This document shows positions 1 to 11,825 of a DNA stretch of 64,000 nt, one piece after another; position 1 is the stretch's first letter, and each line of letters starts with the position of its first letter. The translations under genes and the position numbers were made by a program. The notes under the pieces were generated by a model, which had not been told where the DNA came from, did not search any database, and worked only from the letters and a program-made list of their open reading frames with translations. The stretch comes from Amaurobius ferox. Lineage: Eukaryota > Arthropoda > Arachnida > Araneae > Amaurobiidae. The stretch is taken from assembly GCA_951213105.1 (NCBI GenBank), contig OX578136.1, forward strand, positions 74,094,730 through 74,158,729, given 5' to 3'.

Positions 1-56
1 TCAGTTTGAAAGTGTTTCATAATTAATGCTTATGCATGATTGATTTTTCTTGTTTA
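1..56 (+). repeat. End of a CACTTTA-family repeat
   Basis: The first bases match the right end of the two longer copies at 177-1470 and 11826-13135 (GAAAGTGTTTCATAAT, then GCATGATTGA and a TTTCTTGTTT end). The rest of this copy lies left of the window. No coding potential is seen. Confidence 0.6.
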
Positions 57-176
57 TTTATATGTGTACTGCTAAGCAGGGTTTATTCTCACTTTAAAGT
101 AGGAATTCTTTAAGTATTCACCTTCACACAGTCTGAAAGTAAATTTTACATATGTACATATATTGGCCTTATTTTT

Positions 177-1470
177 AACACTTTACAAAAAAGTTGAAAA
201 GTGTTTATGACTTTGTTCATTCTGTCTGTCTGTCTGTTAGCACGATAACTGCCGTAAAAATGACTTAATCAAAATGAAATTTTAGTATGTTGTTCAGACG
301 GTCTGTAGGACCTATGGGAATATAAATGAATAATATCACCCAATTAGATTTGGATTGAACCCGGGTTGAAAAAATAAAATACATTGAACCCTATGGGACC
401 TAAGTTTTCAAACATTTTTTAAGCGAATTTAAAATTCACAAATTGCTTCGAAAATTTTAGGTAATATTTAAATTGTTCCATAAAATATATAAAAAAAATT
501 CAGCGAAATATATTCAGTAGGTTTTTAAATAAAAATTAAAATAATAATCGCACCTCTTATATGAAGCGATCACGTGACCATGATATGAAAAGTTCACGCG
601 ACCCACTTTAAAATAAAACATGGCATCCATCTTGTCTCAAAATCGTGAGTTTTAAAGTTCTTTTTAATTCATATTGAGTGTGTATCCGTCCCGAAACCAC
701 TTTATTTTTGCTTAAATTCTGTGCATCTACGTACTGAAACAACGCATTTACAATATATTTGAGTTTAAATGCTCATCCAAATTTGATTATTTCTACAACG
801 AAGCCTATTTTTCACTTATGTAGAATGTAAATAGCAAAATATGCAGAATGAGTTGTATTAGAATTGCTGTATTTCTTTAACACAAAATTATTTAGCTCAT
901 GGAGTCTGCATAGCTGATATGATTGAAATATTCATTGATTTTACAAAGAGAAAGACGATTTTTTTAGATGAAGTTTTAAGCATAGAGTTTAATTACTTGT
1001 AGCTCCATGGTCTTAAGTTTTTAAATAAAATAAATTATTTTAGTACTGTGATGAATGAAATGAATGGGAAAATGTTATGAATGAAATGCTGCTTTTATAG
1101 AGAGAGCCAGGCGTGTTATTTTTTCTATGACGTTATTTGAATGAACGTCAGTTGTTTTCTATGAAATCTTCAAATATAATAAATTATTGTAGTATTATGA
1201 TGATTTTAAAAATATTTCCGAGGAATGTATCGCAATTTAGATATGTTTAAACCAGGCAATTTATATTTCAATGCCGTCATTTAATGAAGTTTATTTTTTT
1301 CGATGAAGGTTTAAGTTTTCAAATATAATAATTTAATGTAGTATTGTGATAAGTTTTAAAATATTACTTAGGAATGTATTGCATTTTAGAGATGTTTAAA
1401 TAAAATTGCATTGAAGTTGGAAAGTGTTGCATAATCAATGCTTTAAGCATGATTGATCTTTCTTGTTTTA
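177..1470 (+). repeat. CACTTTA-family interspersed repeat, full-length copy 1
   Basis: This roughly 1.3-kb unit recurs at 11826-13135 and, reversed and truncated, at 38025-39100. One end is a short hairpin (AACACTTT, loop, AAAGTGTT) followed at once by (TGTC)n. The other end carries GGAAAGTGTTTCATAATC and TTTCTTG. The interior is AT-rich with no long ORF. It is probably a non-autonomous mobile element. The hairpin end plus GTCT microsatellite recalls Helentron-derived (HINE/DINE-1-like) repeats, but that class is inferred, not shown. Confidence 0.6.
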
Positions 1471-3222
1471 TTTGTAACCGTACTAAAATATATAGCATAA
1501 AACTTTATTTGCTAATTTTGGCCTCCAGTTTTCTGTCTCACCAAATTATTTTATCACTCTCCGCTGTTGTTCTCATATCGGTTATTTAACAGCGCCGTTA
1601 TTACATCTTTCCGAAAGTAATGTAATTATGTTCAGGCGATTTTAAAACGTACTTTCCCATCAGAATTACGAATTTAAAAACTTCCTTGAATACAATACTT
1701 ACTTCATACAAATATAAGAAAGTAAAATATCTAATGTGAACCATCAAAGTGTCCAATGTCAACAATCAACGTATTCAATGTGGGCAATCAAAATATCATA
1801 GTGAATTATTTAAACTCTTTGTGTCTGTATTATTTATATACATTAATTTCATTTTATCACAAAAATAGCAAAATAATGATGAAAATCTCATTTAAAATAA
1901 AATTTGCATTGATTTCATTTTTCATTTGACGGCTGCGCTCTTTTTTGAATAATGCCAAAATTCTAAAAATTTGACAAAATTCTAAACATATCAACATCAT
2001 AAAAAAGTTTATCACAGTATACTATGAGAAAATAAAAATATCTAATGTAAGGAAACAGTAGGTGAATTTTTCTACAACTCAAATCCTTGCATATGTTTTT
2101 TATATACATACATTCGTTTTATCGCACAAAATAGCAAAATATTAAATATATTGAAAATTAAAAATCAAGTTTTCATTAATTTCATTTTTTATTTGACAGG
2201 ATTTTCTTTTTAATAACGTCAATTTGACAATATTCGAAACATAGCAATCATAAAAAATGTTTATCAAGAAAGTAAAAATATCTAAGGTAAGCAAACAGGC
2301 GGGAATTTTCCTACAACTAACATCTTTGCATCATTTGTTGCTATATGCATTTAGATTTATTTTATCGCACAAAATAGTAAAATAATAATTACATGTTGAA
2401 AATTTAAAATAAAGTTTTCATTAATTTCACTTCTTATTTGGCGACTGAGATTTTGAAGTTCTCATTAATGTCATTCTTTATTTGACGGCTGCGCCTTTTC
2501 AATAATGCCAATTTAACATAATTCTAAGCCTGTCAATATCATTAGAAAGGTTAAATCACATCAAATTGTAATTTTACTCAATTTTTTAATCAAAATTTAA
2601 GTATAAAAAAAATTTACCTAATAATGTTAAACATGTTATTTTTTTTATCTATTTTTCGATTTCATATGATATTTCGAAAGGAAAACTTTTCTAATTCACT
2701 TTTTTCCACTTTTCTCAACCAAATCTAACCAATCAAATCTAATAAGTCACCAAACTTTCACCTTTCATGCGAGTTCAATCGATAATTTTTAAGATAAAGT
2801 TAATAAACGTAATAAAATATAAACATAAGTTAATAACATATTGGACAGACAGACACGTTCAGAAAGAGAAAGATGCACACCCACGGACTTCACACTATAA
2901 ATAATTTATTCGTGTTCTAGGATTTCTAAAATGGTACACTCAATCAGCAAATATTCAAATTTTCAATTTTGGTAGTATTTTTTTAACAAAATGTACTCAC
3001 CAAAAACTAGATACATCTTTATCACACGAATCCTGCTCGTCTTGAATAATTACAATCAAATGTTTGCGCGTAGCAATTTATACGATATCTGAAACTCATT
3101 TTGCTGAGCATTTTTATATAGTCGTACCGTCTGACATTTCTACATTATAATTATCTATTAAAAGACCCTTTCCAAAACATGATATCTGGAGCACCTATTG
3201 CCCATCTTTGTAATCAGATACC
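1471..3222. other. AT-rich gene-free stretch with a tandem repeat
   Basis: No exon-like sequence is recognised. It contains the triplicated block at 1832-2550 and, near 2840-2930, GACAGACAGACAC followed by sequence like the microsatellite part of the hairpin-ended repeats, so most of it is probably decayed repeat. Confidence 0.5.
1832..2550 (+). repeat. Tandem triplication, about 240-270 bp per unit
   Basis: Three successive units start near 1832, 2098 and 2340. Each has TTTTATCRCA plus AAAATAGYAAAATA, then a TTTCATTAATTTCA-like stretch, TTTGACGGCTGCG-like sequence and AATAATGCCAA. The units are diverged and non-coding. The array appears to be local amplification inside an older repeat. Confidence 0.6.
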
Positions 3223-3672
3223 TTGTCAATAATGCAACATGGCAACACCCTGCTAGTCCAGCATATTTCAAGTAACAGAGCCACACAACATTATCTTCCT
3301 GGTGGACCAAGAAACATTTTCTACTATAGAAAACCTCTGTATTGTAGAATGAATGGAAACACATTTCAATCAATACTGATGGCGAAATGGAGATTAATAG
3401 TCTTTAGGGAAAAATTATGTATTGATCATGTCAAAGGCATTTCATTCCGTTTACTTGGTGCTCTCTTTTCATTTCATTTCGATGCAAATTTAAGCAAAAT
3501 AACCGCAAGACAGACGAAAATAGACGACGATACATTCAATCACCGTCTTCTGTCATTTCCAATAAAATTAGTTCAGGAGGAAGGGGATATCTTGACAACT
3601 ATTCGTTGTCTTTGTCTTAATGCTGCAATTTGTAAAGGCGATAAGTTTTGCGAGTATTTATTTGTACGGTGA
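3223..3672 (+). other. Unrecognised 149-codon open frame
   Basis: An ATG-started frame of 149 codons in a slightly less AT-rich patch. I see no signal peptide, membrane segment, repeat or known domain motif, and no clear splice or poly(A) context. The frame overlaps an opposite-strand open frame of similar quality. It may be chance or a fragment of an old element. It is listed only because it is the longest unexplained frame in the first 6 kb. Confidence 0.15.
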
Positions 3673-3925
3673 ACTAGTTCCAGATCCTTTTTGTATCACT
3701 TGTGGTTTGATTGATCTATACAATAAGAATGATGAAACTTATACACTTATCGGAATATTATGTATACAAATGTTTTCTGGAGCCTAAATTAACTTCTGAA
3801 TTGACTTATTTTTCTACCTATTCCTCGTGATTAAATATATCGTCTTTGACTGGTAGCCGTTATTTTTTTCCAACCAACACTTCCAGCCAACATTTTTTTC
3901 AACCTAAATATAAATAAATAAAAAA

Positions 3926-4545
3926 TCTGATGTGGGCAGCGCAGGACTTTCCTTATATTATGTAATGAATTTACTACTTTTGCAATAAAAAAATAGGTTA
4001 TTCCTATAGTAGATACTTATATTCTTTCCAAGATATTGAATTTTCATCAATTAGTCGTCATATTTATTGATTTATCGTCATTTTTATCCATTTGGTGAGA
4101 TTTTCGTAAATTTGGCAGCATTTAGCAAAGTCGTCAAGTTTGCGACATTCTCCAAATTCGTCGCTAAAATCTCGCCAAACGTTATGGACGGAGAAATAAG
4201 TTATTCTTATAGCGGATAAATGACTACTGGCGGTCAAATACAAAAGTATTACAAAAAAAGTATATTACAAAAAAAGTATACAAAAGTATTACTCAAAGTA
4301 CCTTTTCTCATGAATAGAACGAGCTAGATCCACGAGAATGATGTCACCCAATTTATCGCATGATATTATGAAAAGTGAACATATTTCTCAACTGTTAATA
4401 TATTTTTTTAATTTATGGGATTTTTTTATACATTTATTTGAAAAATGTGCAAAATCTCGAGAACGGTTCGTACTGGCGTTGTAAAGTACATGTTAATCGT
4501 TTTTTAAGGGAAAATTACATAAGAAATGTCTACTTGCTACTCTGC
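3926..4545 (+). repeat. TGGGCAGC-family repeat, subfamily B, truncated
   Basis: Begins with TCTGATGTGGGCAGC and GACTTTCCTTATATTATGTAATGAATTT-like sequence shared with 25362 and 36119. It then has the subfamily-B interior: clustered CGCCAA/TTGGCG words near 4130-4180, AGATCCACGAGAATGATGTC and CTCGAGAACGGTTC. It loses similarity near 4545, before the CA-rich core and terminal hairpin of the full copy at 36119-36988, so the 3' part is missing. Confidence 0.65.
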
Positions 4546-5523
4546 TGTCACGCCATCACGTTCTACAGTAGAACACGTATTTATTCTTGATATTCCGCAA
4601 ACCGCTTATGTAAAGTTTAAAGCGAAAACCGACTGTTTTTACACTTATCCCAAATCAAGTTTTGGCCTTATATAAAAAGCTTGTTCGCCCATAATAGATT
4701 TTTTTAATGGCAACTCATACGGCAACTCATATGGCAACTCATACACAAACCATTAAACCTGTGTTGAAATGATGAGCTGGTATCATCCAGAATCATCATC
4801 ATCATCATCATCGCACATTATTTCTTTGAAAGCGAAAGCAAAATACTATCAACATTTATCCTCGTCCTATTGTATTCTATTGTAATCATAAAATTGAAAA
4901 ATTTGAAATCTTCACTTATTCTTTCTTCTTAATCCTTGTAAATCCTGTGAAACTTTTTATCCACCAAAGTAGTGTTTTTAAAACAATGGTTTGTAAAAAT
5001 CTACATTCAATAAGCTTGTTCTTTTCTTTGTCTCTCAGGAATTGAAATTTTCTCATGAAAATGCATTCTACGCATTCTTCGTATGATTTTCCCCACACTT
5101 TTCAAAGATTATATATAGCTTACAAAATGGCGGCGGAAGTAGAAGAATTGCGTCCCAGAGATTCAACAAAACCTCTATTTATTTTACATTACTTACTGCC
5201 CATATCCCGAATAAGATTAAACATTAACAATGCCGTCAAGAATAATTCGACATACACATCAACCTATCCAATGATAAACAATTCCATTGTCAACCACCTT
5301 TCAATTGCAGAATCTTCAAAACAAATCCTTCTTTCCGCAAATCACTTGTAGACGGAGATTCAAGGAAATAATGGAATGCAAACATACAGCCAGGTACGGA
5401 TTCAGTTAGAAGGTTTATTTGCACTCTGTTTGACCTTTTCTGACGTTTTCTAATGGGAAATGTTGTAAGTCAGCTTCTGCATGCAGGTTTTGTGAAAATC
5501 TGCCGGTTTGGAACGCTATTTTT
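4546..5523. other. Gene-free stretch
   Basis: Contains a short (CAT)n run near 4794-4812 and two overlapping opposite-strand open frames of 60-98 codons near 4916-5351 with no recognisable domain. Nothing here can be supported as a gene. Confidence 0.4.
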
Positions 5524-6330
5524 GCTTTTCCTACATGCATAGTATAATATATTAGAAAAGGTATTGAAACGGAGTCGAAAATTCGAATTCTAGTTTTCGG
5601 CAGAAGAGCACTTTATAAGCAGCCCTGAACTCGAATAGAACACTTTTGAAGTGACGTGATGTGTGTGTGGATGTGATATCTCACGAGCGAATACAGCGTA
5701 ACACACGTAATTTGGTACAATCAGTGAATATTTGAACTCTGTCGATTTTAAACGTAATCGAAAGTTTGGAAAACCTCTCAATTTTCGAACGAATATTTGA
5801 AATTACATTAAAAAAACAAGACTTTCAATAATGATAAATAAGTAATCATTTCAAACTTAAATACTTGTTATAAAATGAATAATACCAACTTTGGAATGCT
5901 CGCATGGACCGTTCCTAAGATACTGCAGATTCATGAATGACTTCTTGAAAAATTCATTAAAAAATCAGATCCTTTAATACTATAAAATAAATAATCATTT
6001 CATAAGTAATTTGTCATTGCATAAACAAATGAGCTAAGCTTTAGAATGTTACTAGAAACGCTTTCACTAGTACAACTGCTCTCCCGAGATATTGCCTATT
6101 TTATAAACAATTTATCAAAACAATTGCATAAAATTTAAAAAGAGTAGTAAGTATTATGCAATATGTTCACTTTTCATCTGCAATATTATACAACAAATGT
6201 GTTAACATCATTCTTTTGGATCTAGTTCGTTCCAATCACGAAGAGAAATATTTTTTGTAATAATTTTGGATTTAAAAGCTAATGAAGTTGCTAATAGTCA
6301 ATTATTTCACGGTATATTAATTAAATATCC
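5524..6330 (-). repeat. TGGGCAGC-family repeat, reversed, degraded
   Basis: Starts with a decayed terminal palindrome (CCTACATGCATAGTATAAT...AGAAAAGGT). The family sequence follows in reverse: GTCGAAAATTCGAATTC, TTTTCGGCAGAAGAGCACTT, then GATATCTCACGAGCGAAT. Later it has CTAGTTCGTTCCAATCACGA, the reverse of the GGAACGAGCTAG word in other copies. The TGGGCAGC end is not found. 6331-6804 beyond it is AT-rich with nothing recognisable. Confidence 0.55.
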
Positions 6331-6804
6331 ATTACATTTTTTGAAGATTCTGTACATGAGCATGAACAAGTTATTTCGATTGGACTAATTAATTGTCAAA
6401 AGTGACTAATTACAATTTAAGTGATATTGCCACTGTCAAAAATATTGTGGCGTAGATTTTGCAAACGATTATTTTGTTAGTTTCAAAGTAACTACATTTT
6501 GCAGTAGAAGTCATACGCTTGCCACATTAAAATTTTATTTACGATTATGCAATCCTGTTTGACGCGAGTGATTTGACACGTTATAGCGAAACACGGACAT
6601 TTTTAAATATTTCAAATTATTTATTTCGCACACTTTCATTTGCAAGTGTTAGAAACTATATTTTGTTTACAACTTTTTGACGGGAAAACGCGTCATTAGC
6701 GTCGTCTTAAGGTATCATTACACGGAGCAATCAAGGAAACTGCTTTCCAGAGGAAAAGAGGTGCACCATTATCATCTGCAATATTCAAAAGAAGCCATTG
6801 GGAT

Positions 6805-7041
<237 letters not shown>

Positions 7042-7361
7042 GGTTTAAACTTAGTCTATATTTCGTGTACTATTATAGAAAATAAATTCTGTCTATAGAA
7101 AAAAAATATAATTTTTATGGCTATATATTATATTTAAAGAGGAGTCGTTGTTTTTTGTTTGTGTTGAGAAAAACAAGCGTCTTTTTGAAACAAAGTAGCA
7201 AAAAAAAAAATGAAAATTTCTGTAGGATAAGCTCCAAATATACCATTTAAATTTAAGCATAATTTGATTCTTAAAAAATTATGATTTTGTGGTATATTTT
7301 TACTCCATTACTCCATTTTTCCTCGAATTACACATTTGCGACCCAAAATTGTTCTTAAAAA

Positions 7362-8144
7362 TCTGATGTGGGCAGCACATGACTTTCTCTGCAGACTTAT
7401 ATTCACGTTCTCTTTATTTTAATTAAATTTATTTCACTTTTAATTCAATTTTCGTTCTCATTAGATAACTGCACTTATTTTCAAAGGTGGTGTAGAGAAA
7501 ACACGAAAAAACTAAAATATCTCGAGAAGGGCTAGTCCTAGTGTAATGGGGTTGGCTTTTTCTTCATTAAAAATTACATATTAAATAAGCATTTAATGGA
7601 TATATTTGAGCATACTTTGAGCATTTTTATTTTAGATTTTGGCGATTTTTGCTGACCGTTTTGCAAAAAAAGGCAGGTTATTTTTTTTCCGAATCGTACC
7701 AAAATCTAATCAGCACCAAGATGTCCCACAAGTGACTTATCTACCGAATTTTGTGAAATTTGGTCTATTAGTTTTTCAGCTAGAGTGGACACAATCTTTT
7801 GCAATCAATCTTTTGCAATCAATACATTTCGCAAAAAAAGGCGGATTCTTTTATCCCGAATCGTACCCAAAATTAATCAGCACCAAATTCGCCCACAAGT
7901 GACTTACCTACCAAATTTTATGAAATTCGGTCCATTTGTTTTTTAGTTAGAGTGGATACAAATCTGCACAGAGAGACAGACAGACACACAGACTCACAGA
8001 CACACAGACAGACGTCACGCTAAAAATAATTTTTTCGTATTCTAGAGATCTCGAAACGTGTAGTTTCGTCGAAAACTCGAGTTGCGATTTTCGGCATGAT
8101 TCCAATACTTTCCCTATGCATTAAAATGTATTGCAGAGAAAGTA
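7362..8144 (+). repeat. TGGGCAGC-family repeat, subfamily A, near full length
   Basis: Begins TCTGATGTGGGCAGCACATG, continues with GACTTTCTCTGCAGACTTAT and ends in the palindrome ACTTTCCCTATGCATT...TGCAGAGAAAGTAA. Near the hairpin end it holds an imperfect (CAGA)n core at 7969-8014. Close copies run in reverse at 33721-34522 and 34528-35298. An 80-100 bp unit around GCAAAAAAAGGC and ATCAGCACCAA occurs twice inside. There is no coding frame; it looks like a non-autonomous mobile element. Confidence 0.75.
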
Positions 8145-8735
8145 AAAAAGAATATTGCAGTGTTTTGAAAAAAGTATATATGCTAATTATCACACAGATG
8201 TGTATAAAAATGCCATTAAAAAGTTAAAAAATTTCCATATTTTATTATTTAATTTTTAATTTTGATAGGATATTATATAAAATAATCTGATGTGGGGAGC
8301 ACATGATTTTTACTGCATATTGCCATGAATTTACTTCATTCAGAACGAAAAAATAATATGCAAGATCCAAAGCAAGATCTTTTTAACGTTGAATTGCACA
8401 TTTGGAACTTTTCTGATAGCAGCATTTATGCTATCTCGAAGTACCCAAACTTATTTGTCGCACAAATGTAACTTGGCAGTTATCAATAATGACAGCATCC
8501 GCAATAAGCAATATAGTTTACATTAAGAGATTTCGATTAATTCATCAATTTAGAGTCATTTTCGTTGATTTATCTTCAATTTTGGCGATATTTTCTTCAA
8601 TTTGGCACCATAAAATGTCATGATATTTCGGCGTGACAGACAGGTGGATAGAAGGGATTTTGTTATATATAAATAAATGACTATTGCCGAAATGTTGGGC
8701 GTCAAAATCCAAAACTATTACACAATGTATCTTCT

Positions 8736-8799
8736 TTCTCCCGGACGCCCAATTTGCTGCTCATGTCTTCGGACGAGCCGGTCGTTCTGGGTTTTCGAC
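8736..8799 (+). mobile_element. Ultra-short retroposon, 64 bp, with 12-bp target duplication
   Basis: The 64-bp insert sits between identical AATGTATCTTCT copies (8724-8735 and 8800-8811). Its 3' half, GCTCATGTCTTCGGACGAGC then CGGTCGTTCTGGG and TTTTCGAC, matches the inserts at 42772-42829 and 52124-52172. It also resembles the GTCGGACGGTCTGGGT 3' end of the SINEs. The perfect duplication shows it moved as a unit. It is probably a severely 5'-truncated copy of a LINE or SINE sharing the SINE tail. Confidence 0.7.
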
Positions 8800-8811
8800 A
8801 ATGTATCTTCT

Positions 8812-9100
8812 GGGCGCGGTAGCCCATTGGTTAGCGCGCTGGAGTTGCACTCGGTAGGCCCGGGTTCGATTCCAGACACTGCCAAAACTGCCGCCGTGTT
8901 CATGCGGAGTACGATCACGTTAAACATGTGGGTCCGAAAGTCCTTCCGAGAGGTTGGTGGTAGGGGAAGGAGGGTACGGTCCCTGTGGATGCCTCCCCCA
9001 CTGGATTCCGGTCTAAATTGGGTGGCACTTCCCGACCGTCCAAACAGTTACCTTACACCTTTCTGGTAGGTCGGACGGTCTGGGTTTCAACAACAACAAC
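8812..9100 (+). mobile_element. tRNA-derived SINE, copy 1 of the stack
   Basis: The tRNA-like head begins GGGCGCGGTAGCCCATTGGT (A box TAGCCCATTGG) and has a perfect B box GGTTCGATTCC. The body runs through GTGTTCATGCGGAGTACG, GAGAGGTTGGTGGTAGGG and CCCCCACTGG to GTAGGTCGGACGGTCTGGG and a (CAA)n tail. It is flanked by AATGTATCTTCT on both sides (8800-8811, 9101-9112). The frame through the body (MVSALELHSVGPGSIP-like) recurs in every copy and is not a gene. About 289 bp, full length. Confidence 0.9.
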
Positions 9101-9112
9101 AATGTATCTTCT

Positions 9113-9401
9113 GGGCGCGGTAGCCCATTGGTTAGCGCGCTGGAGTTGCACTCGGTAGGCCCGGGTTCGATTCCAGCCGCTGCCAAATCTGCCGCCGTGT
9201 TCACGCGGAGTACGATCACGTTAAACTTGTGGGTCCGTAAGTCCTTCCTAGAGGTTGGTGGTAGGGGAAGGAGGGTACGGTCCCTGTGGATGCCTCCCCC
9301 ACTGGGTTCCGGTCTAAATTGGGTGGCACTTCCCGGCCGTCCAAACAGCTACCTTACACCTTTCTGGTAGGTCAGACGGTCTGGGTCTCAACAACAACAA
9401 C
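9113..9401 (+). mobile_element. tRNA-derived SINE, copy 2 of the stack
   Basis: A second full-length copy directly after copy 1, separated only by the 12-bp AATGTATCTTCT (9101-9112) and followed by it again (9402-9413). It differs from copy 1 at scattered bases (for example GCCGCTGCC in place of GACACTGCC after the B box), so it is not a recent exact duplication. Head, B box, body and CAA tail are all present. Confidence 0.9.
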
Positions 9402-9999
9402 AATGTATCTTCTCTCGTGAATGGAACGAACTATATCCATGAAAATGATAATAACGAATTTGTTGCTGATATTGTATATGAAAAGTGAGCATATTTCAAA
9501 ATAGTTAATACTTCCTTAATTTTATATAATTTCTCTGATACATTTATTTGAAAAATGTGTAATATCTCGAGAATTATTAATTCTAGAGCTTTAAAGTTTG
9601 CGCCATACGTTTAATAATAAAAAATTACATACAAAATGATTACTAATTTAACAATATTCAAAATTTTGATTTTTCAGTAATTTTTTTCACAATTTCATTC
9701 GAAAATTGGATGGGGGCAATCTTTAGGACATTCAATTGCATCTAAAATTAGAAAGATTCCAATATTCACCGATTATAATATTTATATCAAATTTCATTCT
9801 AAATGCTCCATTCGTTCATAAGGTATCACATTCACAGACCCACGGATAAACACGCACACACACACATCACTTCAAAAATGATCGATTCGTACAAAGATGC
9901 TTGAAACGTGCTCTTCCGTCGAAAACTTGAATTTGAATTTTCGACCCCTTTACAATAGTTTACCTATGCGTTATACTATGTACTTGTATGTAGGAAAAA

Positions 10000-10880
10000 C
10001 AAATTTACTTGTATGAAAGTATCGTATTTATCGAATTCTGTATTATTGAAACTAACTGCATGATAAAAAATATAAACTTGGATTCATGATATGAGCTTGG
10101 ATTCATCGGGTAAAGTTTTTCGTCGATCTCAAAGAACTTGTGAAATGTGAAAGTTTAAATATTGTACTAAAACTGTTTTAATGCATATTATTTCAACAAA
10201 ATTATCCTTCACATCAATTTAAAAAAAAAAAATAGATTGCGGATGAATTTTTTCTGGAAAATTAGATCTTATGTATAAATTAGTGAATACCCCTGATATA
10301 TGGGGTGATATTAGTGTGTAGTATATGGGGGAAGTTAATAATTTAAACTACGCAATGAATATTAATGGTATTAAAATAGTTTATATTAACGCAGATAGCC
10401 AAAAGGGTGTCACGACATTTTTTTAGCTGTTGCCATCTTTAAAAAAGAAGTTTTTAAAGAATTTATATGGAAATATTCTAAACGAATTACTAAAATATGC
10501 GAAATCTGAAAAAGATAAATATTTTTTTTTTCATTCTGATAACGACGTATGAATCATAAAATACAATTCACCATCCGAAAATAACCATTTGTTTACAAAA
10601 CACTCATTCAACCGTCCTTTACCCACTCACTCATCAACAAATATTGCATTTCCGAATTTCTTACATCACTGGAGAAAAAAAAAACCATCCGGACTCCCCG
10701 TCGCAATTTTCCTTTTACTTTCACTTAATGGCCAAGAATGACGAGATAGGACTCTTGAGGTAGCTTGAGGTCACCTGCAGCTAAGGAAGTAGGTCGTACC
10801 CTCTTTGTCCCTCTCCAGGGTTGGTGAATACATTTTGTGTGTTTCCCTCCCCCTGAGGCAAATCACTCTCAGTCCGGCTA
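10000..10880. other. Gene-free stretch upstream of a TATA promoter
   Basis: AT-rich to about 10660 with no recognisable repeat or frame. From about 10690 the sequence becomes markedly less AT-rich, with C/T-rich runs, leading into the promoter at 10894. The change in composition fits a proximal promoter. I did not find a convincing kappa-B or other named site. Confidence 0.4.
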
Positions 10881-10893
10881 TAATACCGGGCAG

Positions 10894-10901
10894 TATATAA
10901 A
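10894..10901 (+). promoter_or_regulatory. TATA box
   Basis: TATATAAA lies in a G/C-richer patch. A likely start site falls about 30 bases downstream (around 10920-10930), followed by an ATG-free stretch ending in a strong splice donor at 11003/11004. The arrangement is a standard TATA-driven first exon on the + strand. Confidence 0.6.
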
Positions 10902-10923
10902 TGCCAGTGAAAGTGAACATTCC

Positions 10924-11003
10924 AACAAACTTTCACTTGTTCGTCAGCTTGGCAGGATAAGCAGGCTTCCGTTGTTTGGAATTATTTGGTGGGATTTTAC
11001 AAG
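10924..11003 (+). other. Predicted non-coding first exon of the glycine-rich peptide gene
   Basis: The segment from the expected start site to the donor AAG|GTAAGG (GT at 11004-11005) has no ATG, so it would be pure 5' UTR. The first + strand acceptor followed by a convincing coding exon is at 26585/26586, only seven bases before the ATG of the glycine-rich peptide. That is where a spliced leader exon is needed. The approximate 15.6-kb intron joining them is inferred; RNA reads would decide. The exact start is uncertain by about 10 bases. Confidence 0.45.
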
Positions 11004-11066
11004 GTAAGGCATGCCTTGATGAATATTTGTGTTTTTTAATTTTTTTAATTCTGAAGAAAAATATAA

Positions 11067-11815
11067 TTTTACTTTTCCTACATACATAGTATAATGTACA
11101 GGGAAAGTGTACAGAGACGGGGTCGAAAATTCGAATTTGAGTTTTCGACGGAAACGGAAGACCACTTTTAACCATCCCTGAACTCAAATCGAACGTTTTT
11201 GAGGTGTGTGTCTGCTTGTGTGTGTGTGTGCGTTTGTTTGTATATATGTATATATGTTAGTGTGTGTGTGTTTGTATGTTTGTATATATGTTAGTGTGTG
11301 TGTGTGTGTTTGTATGTATGTATATATGTTAGTGTATGTATTTGTATGTATGTATATATGTTAGTGTGTGTGTGTGTGCGTTTGTATGTATGTATATATG
11401 TTAGTGTGTGTGTTTGTATGTATGCATGTATTTATATTAGTGTGTGTGTATGTTTGTATGTATGTATATATGTTAGTGTGTGTGTTTGTATGTATGTATA
11501 TACGTTAGTGTGGGTGTTTGTATGTATGTATATATGTTAGTGTGTATCCGTAAGTCTGTAGAGCCGACATCCCACGAACGAATGCAGCGTTTCGAAAACA
11601 TTTTTGTACGATTATTATACTGAAGCCTTATTGATTTTTAACGCAATAAAATGTTTGGAAGATCCTCAATTTTCGAACAAATTTTTAAATAAACCCTTAA
11701 AAAATCAGAACTTTTACTAATGATGAATAAATGTAATCATTCCATACGTAATTTTTCATCACAAAAAGAATGCCATAAACTTTAGAACGCTAACATGAAC
11801 CATTCTCAAAAAATT
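11067..11815 (-). repeat. TGGGCAGC-family repeat, reversed, with long minisatellite
   Basis: Starts with the terminal palindrome (CTTTTCCTACATACATAGTA...CAGGGAAAGTG). It continues with GTCGAAAATTCGAATTTGAG and TTTTCGACGG, a TG-rich core, then CCACGAACGAATGCAGCG and TGAACCATTCTCAAAAAATT. It stops where the CACTTTA-family copy begins at 11826, so the TGGGCAGC end is missing. It lies just inside the first intron of the glycine-rich gene model. Confidence 0.65.
11208..11545. repeat. TG/TATG minisatellite
   Basis: Repeated units of TGTATGTATGTATATATG, TTAGTG and (TG)n, varying in length, about seven units. It is the expanded microsatellite core of the surrounding repeat. The Cys/Val/Tyr-rich frame through it is an artefact. 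Confidence 0.9.
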
Positions 11816-11825
11816 GCACTTTTTT

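Larger units (their letters stand above)
8286..9999 (+). repeat. TGGGCAGC-family repeat, subfamily B, split by retroposons
   Basis: The start (TCTGATGTGGGG) is at 8286 and the terminal palindrome (TTTACCTATGCG...GTAGGAAAAAC) near 9963-9999, with a CA-rich core near 9855-9870. The CTTTTCTCATGAATGGAACG word of other copies is interrupted after AATGTATCTTCT by the retroposon stack at 8736-9401 and resumes at 9402. This element is therefore older than the three insertions. Confidence 0.7.

Noticed and set aside
3158..3672. Opposite-strand pair of frames as real genes
   Set aside because: Neither shows a domain, codon signature or splice context; only the longer + frame is listed, at low confidence.
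8677..9370. Recurrent MVSALELHSVGPGSIP-type frames (also at 13450, 20113, 23626, 55973, 56185)
   Set aside because: They are translations of the tRNA-derived SINE; they appear in every copy and vary freely with its mutations.
11298..11540. Cys/Val/Tyr-rich 80-codon frame, superficially like a cysteine-rich peptide
   Set aside because: It is a translation of the TG/TATG minisatellite with no signal peptide or exon context.
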